Positions 62,124-64,000 of a stretch of 64,000 nucleotides of DNA are shown piece by piece. The notes under the pieces are model-generated. The model was not told the origin of the DNA, ran no database searches, and worked only from the letters and a program-made list of their open reading frames with translations. A program made the position numbers and the translations under genes. Origin of the DNA: Polynucleobacter sp. es-EL-1 (GTDB taxonomy: Bacteria; Pseudomonadota; Gammaproteobacteria; Burkholderiales; Burkholderiaceae); assembly GCF_018687975.1 (NCBI RefSeq), contig NZ_CP061310.1, positions 620,001 to 684,000 on the forward strand, read 5' to 3'. Each line of letters opens with the position of its first letter. Positions within the stretch are counted from its first letter, which is position 1.

Positions 62124-62909
62124 ATGAATTTAGGTCTTAATGGAAAAGTAGCTCTGGTACTCGCTTCAAGCCGTGGCTTGGGTCAAGCAATGGCAGTTTC
62201 TTTGGCGCGAGAGGGCGTTAAAGTGGCCGTAACTGGTCGCAATCCGGCTGGTCTGCAAAAGTCGGTCGAACTGATTGAGGCTGCTGGTGGAAAAGCCTTG
62301 GCTTTGAGCTGGGATTTATCTGACCTCAACGTGATCGATAATATGGTCTCTCAAGTAGAAAAAGAGTTAGGGCCGATTGATATTCTGATTAACAACACTG
62401 GTGGGCCACCTCCAACACCGGCTGCTGGTCAAGACCCTGCGCTATGGCAAAAAAGCTTTAACGATATGATTCTTTCTTTGATTGCCATTACGGATCGTGT
62501 TCTGCCAGGAATGCGTCAGCGTAAATGGGGTCGCATTATTACCAGTACAACTTCGGGCGCAATTTCTCCGATTAAGAATTTGGCTATCTCTAATACCTTG
62601 CGCGCTGCATTGCTGGCATGGTCAAAAACTTTATCTGCAGAAGTGGCACAAGATGGGGTGACTGTAAATGTCATCATGCCTGGACGGGTGGCAACAGATC
62701 GTCTGCGTGAGCTCGATGAAGCACGCGCAAAACGTGAGAACTTAAGCTACGAGGATGTGGTTAAGCTGAGTCTGCAGCTCATTCCTGCAGGTCGCTATGG
62801 TGATCCTCAAGAATATGGCGATACAGCTGCATTTTTAGCGAGCCAAAATGCCTCTTTCATCACGGGTTCTGTCATTCGTGTTGATGGTGGTCAGATACCA
62901 GCCGTTTAA
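62124..62909 (+). CDS. Atypical short-chain dehydrogenase/reductase
   Basis: A Rossmann-fold SDR of 261 aa preceded by a strong GGAGGAGA site. The cofactor loop is ASSRGLGQAMA (residues 14-24), the NN-G motif is INNTGGPPP, and TVNVIMPGRVATDRL follows. The usual catalytic Tyr-x-x-x-Lys is missing: the segment after STTSGAIS reads PIKNLAISNTLRAAL. This variant occurs in a known subgroup of SDRs annotated as FabG-like. Catalysis must therefore use other residues or be absent. The substrate is unknown. Confidence 0.88.
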   Translation: MNLGLNGKVALVLASSRGLGQAMAVSLAREGVKVAVTGRNPAGLQKSVELIEAAGGKALALSWDLSDLNVIDNMVSQVEKELGPIDILINNTGGPPPTPAAGQDPALWQKSFNDMILSLIAITDRVLPGMRQRKWGRIITSTTSGAISPIKNLAISNTLRAALLAWSKTLSAEVAQDGVTVNVIMPGRVATDRLRELDEARAKRENLSYEDVVKLSLQLIPAGRYGDPQEYGDTAAFLASQNASFITGSVIRVDGGQIPAV

Positions 62910-62914
62910 TCTTA

Positions 62915-64000
62915 GTGCTATTGCGTTTTCTACAAAGGGTAAGTCGAGATTTTCGATCCAGTGAATTATTTTCACTACTGATAGCGCTCACCCTTTCAGT
63001 TCTTGCCCTATCGAGTGTTAGCTTCCTAGCTGACAGAATGCATAGGGCATTTGCTTTTGATGCCCGCCAGTTACTGGCTGCTGATTTGCTGGTGGTTGCA
63101 GATCAGCCGCTACCAGAGCGCTTTATCCAGGAGGCGAAAAACAAGAACCTCCTCGTCGCTCAAACTGTGGTCTTTCCTAGCATGGCAACTGCGGGATCAG
63201 AAAGCAAGTTGGCTTCTTTAAAGGCTGTTAGCGATGCTTATCCTCTGCGTGGTAAGTTGAAAATTGCACCAGAGCCACAATCTCAAACTCCAAAACCAAG
63301 CTCAGTGTGGGTTGATCCAGCAATGTTGGTTAGCTTAAATGCCAAGATTGGAGATGAAATTCTTCTGGGCGATAAGACATTTTTGATTGGGGGTACCCTT
63401 GAGCAGGAATTAGATCGTGGTGCAGGCTTTATGAACTTTGCGCCGCGTGTCATGATTTCGCTCGAAGATTTACCTGCCACCGGTTTAATTGGCCTGGGAA
63501 GTCGTGTGACGTATCGCCTCTTGGTGGCTGGGGATGATCGGCAAATCGCCAATTATGAAGAATGGGTCCAAAGTCAGATTGACTCACAAAGCTTGCGCGG
63601 TATTCGTATCGAAACGCTTGAGAATGCGCAGCCATTAATGCGCAAGACATTGGAGCGTGCGGAGCGCTTTCTATCTCTTGTAGCCTTACTAACAGCAATG
63701 GTTGCTGCCGTAGCGATTGCCTTATCTGCACGCCGTTATGTTTTAAAACAAGCCGATGTATGCGCTGTCATGAAGTGTCTAGGTGCAAGTCAGAATGGTA
63801 TTTTGAGGCAGCAATTGAAGATGCTTGGCATCCTAAGTATCACTGCCACACTTGTGGGTGGTTTATTGGGCTTTGGAATTCAAGAACTGTTGACACGCAT
63901 TTTGGGCAATCTGGTTTTGGCTGAACTTCCGGCCGCATCAATGTGGCCTGTGCTTTGGAGTGCCTTATTTTCAATCGTGCTGCTGTTAGGCTTTGCAGGG
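62915..64000 (+). CDS. FtsX/LolE-type ABC permease, 5' part
   Basis: The frame is open to the right edge of the window. The product begins LLRFLQRVSRDFRSSELFSLLIALTLSVLALSSVSFLADRM, a membrane segment, then FDARQLLAADLLVVADQPLPERF, which is typical of YbbP-like FtsX-family permeases with MacB-like periplasmic domains. After about 250 residues come further membrane segments (FLSLVALLTAMVAAVAIALSA; LGILSITATLVGGLLGF). The start is unsure: GTG 62915 and TTG 62921 are both possible and no ribosome site is clear. It begins six bases after the SDR stop. Confidence 0.87.
   Translation, partial: MLLRFLQRVSRDFRSSELFSLLIALTLSVLALSSVSFLADRMHRAFAFDARQLLAADLLVVADQPLPERFIQEAKNKNLLVAQTVVFPSMATAGSESKLASLKAVSDAYPLRGKLKIAPEPQSQTPKPSSVWVDPAMLVSLNAKIGDEILLGDKTFLIGGTLEQELDRGAGFMNFAPRVMISLEDLPATGLIGLGSRVTYRLLVAGDDRQIANYEEWVQSQIDSQSLRGIRIETLENAQPLMRKTLERAERFLSLVALLTAMVAAVAIALSARRYVLKQADVCAVMKCLGASQNGILRQQLKMLGILSITATLVGGLLGFGIQELLTRILGNLVLAELPAASMWPVLWSALFSIVLLLGFAG

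Overview
The window looks like the chromosome of a Burkholderiales bacterium, most likely Polynucleobacter or a close relative. I infer this from the moderate-to-low G+C, compact housekeeping blocks of beta-proteobacterial type (rdgB-rph / yicC-gmk-rpoZ-spoT, an Mla-type ABC operon, pgm-pgi, panD) and the style of the proteins; no database search was possible.

Layout. (1) 1-18.3 kb: a two-partner secretion locus. The 3' part of a TpsB outer-membrane transporter gene is followed by a single 16.2-kb gene for a 5,383-residue TpsA/FHA-like adhesin, then a small gene of unknown function. (2) 18.4-23.7 kb: core metabolism (panD, phosphomannomutase/phosphoglucomutase, pgi, an LhgO-like FAD oxidoreductase) and a PIN-toxin/Phd-antitoxin pair. 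(3) 23.87-44.38 kb: a 20.4-kb integrative element in the 3' end of a tRNA-Ser(UGA) gene, bounded by a 14-bp direct repeat. (4) 44.4-64 kb: core genes again: a two-domain exported protein, a histidine kinase, an SdsA1/BDS1-type alkyl sulfatase, a CaiB/BaiF CoA-transferase and an enoyl-CoA hydratase, hemW-rdgB-rph, yicC-gmk-rpoZ-spoT, greB, tRNA-Arg(ACG), a STAS-MlaE/MlaF/MlaD/lipoprotein operon, an SDR, and a partial FtsX-type permease.

The island has a right arm for mobility and replication (P4-type integrase, AlpA-like HTH, PrimPol/DUF3987 primase-ATPase, and a 37-bp-arm inverted repeat that could be an origin). Its centre is a tightly coupled six-gene defence operon: C5 DNA methyltransferase, MORC/MutL-like GHKL ATPase, Z1-domain helicase-like ATPase, PD-(D/E)XK protein, AIPR protein and HNH nuclease. 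The left arm carries small orphan genes, an XRE regulator, a WYL regulator with a coupled partner, three small genes of which two look exported (one with heptapeptide repeats), and a likely structured small RNA.

The most interesting new signal is a palindrome, GCTCA-N5-TGAGC, found three times within 4 kb of the island and nowhere else that I noticed. One copy lies in front of the WYL-regulator gene, one between the small-peptide operon and the defence operon, and one in front of the accessory operon that starts at 25800. It looks like the operator of an island-wide regulon, with the WYL protein as the natural candidate regulator. Other points of note are the structured RNA at about 25.6 kb, a higher-order 2-kb duplication inside the adhesin, paired GTACCCA sites inside both island ends, and the large inverted repeat beside the primase gene.
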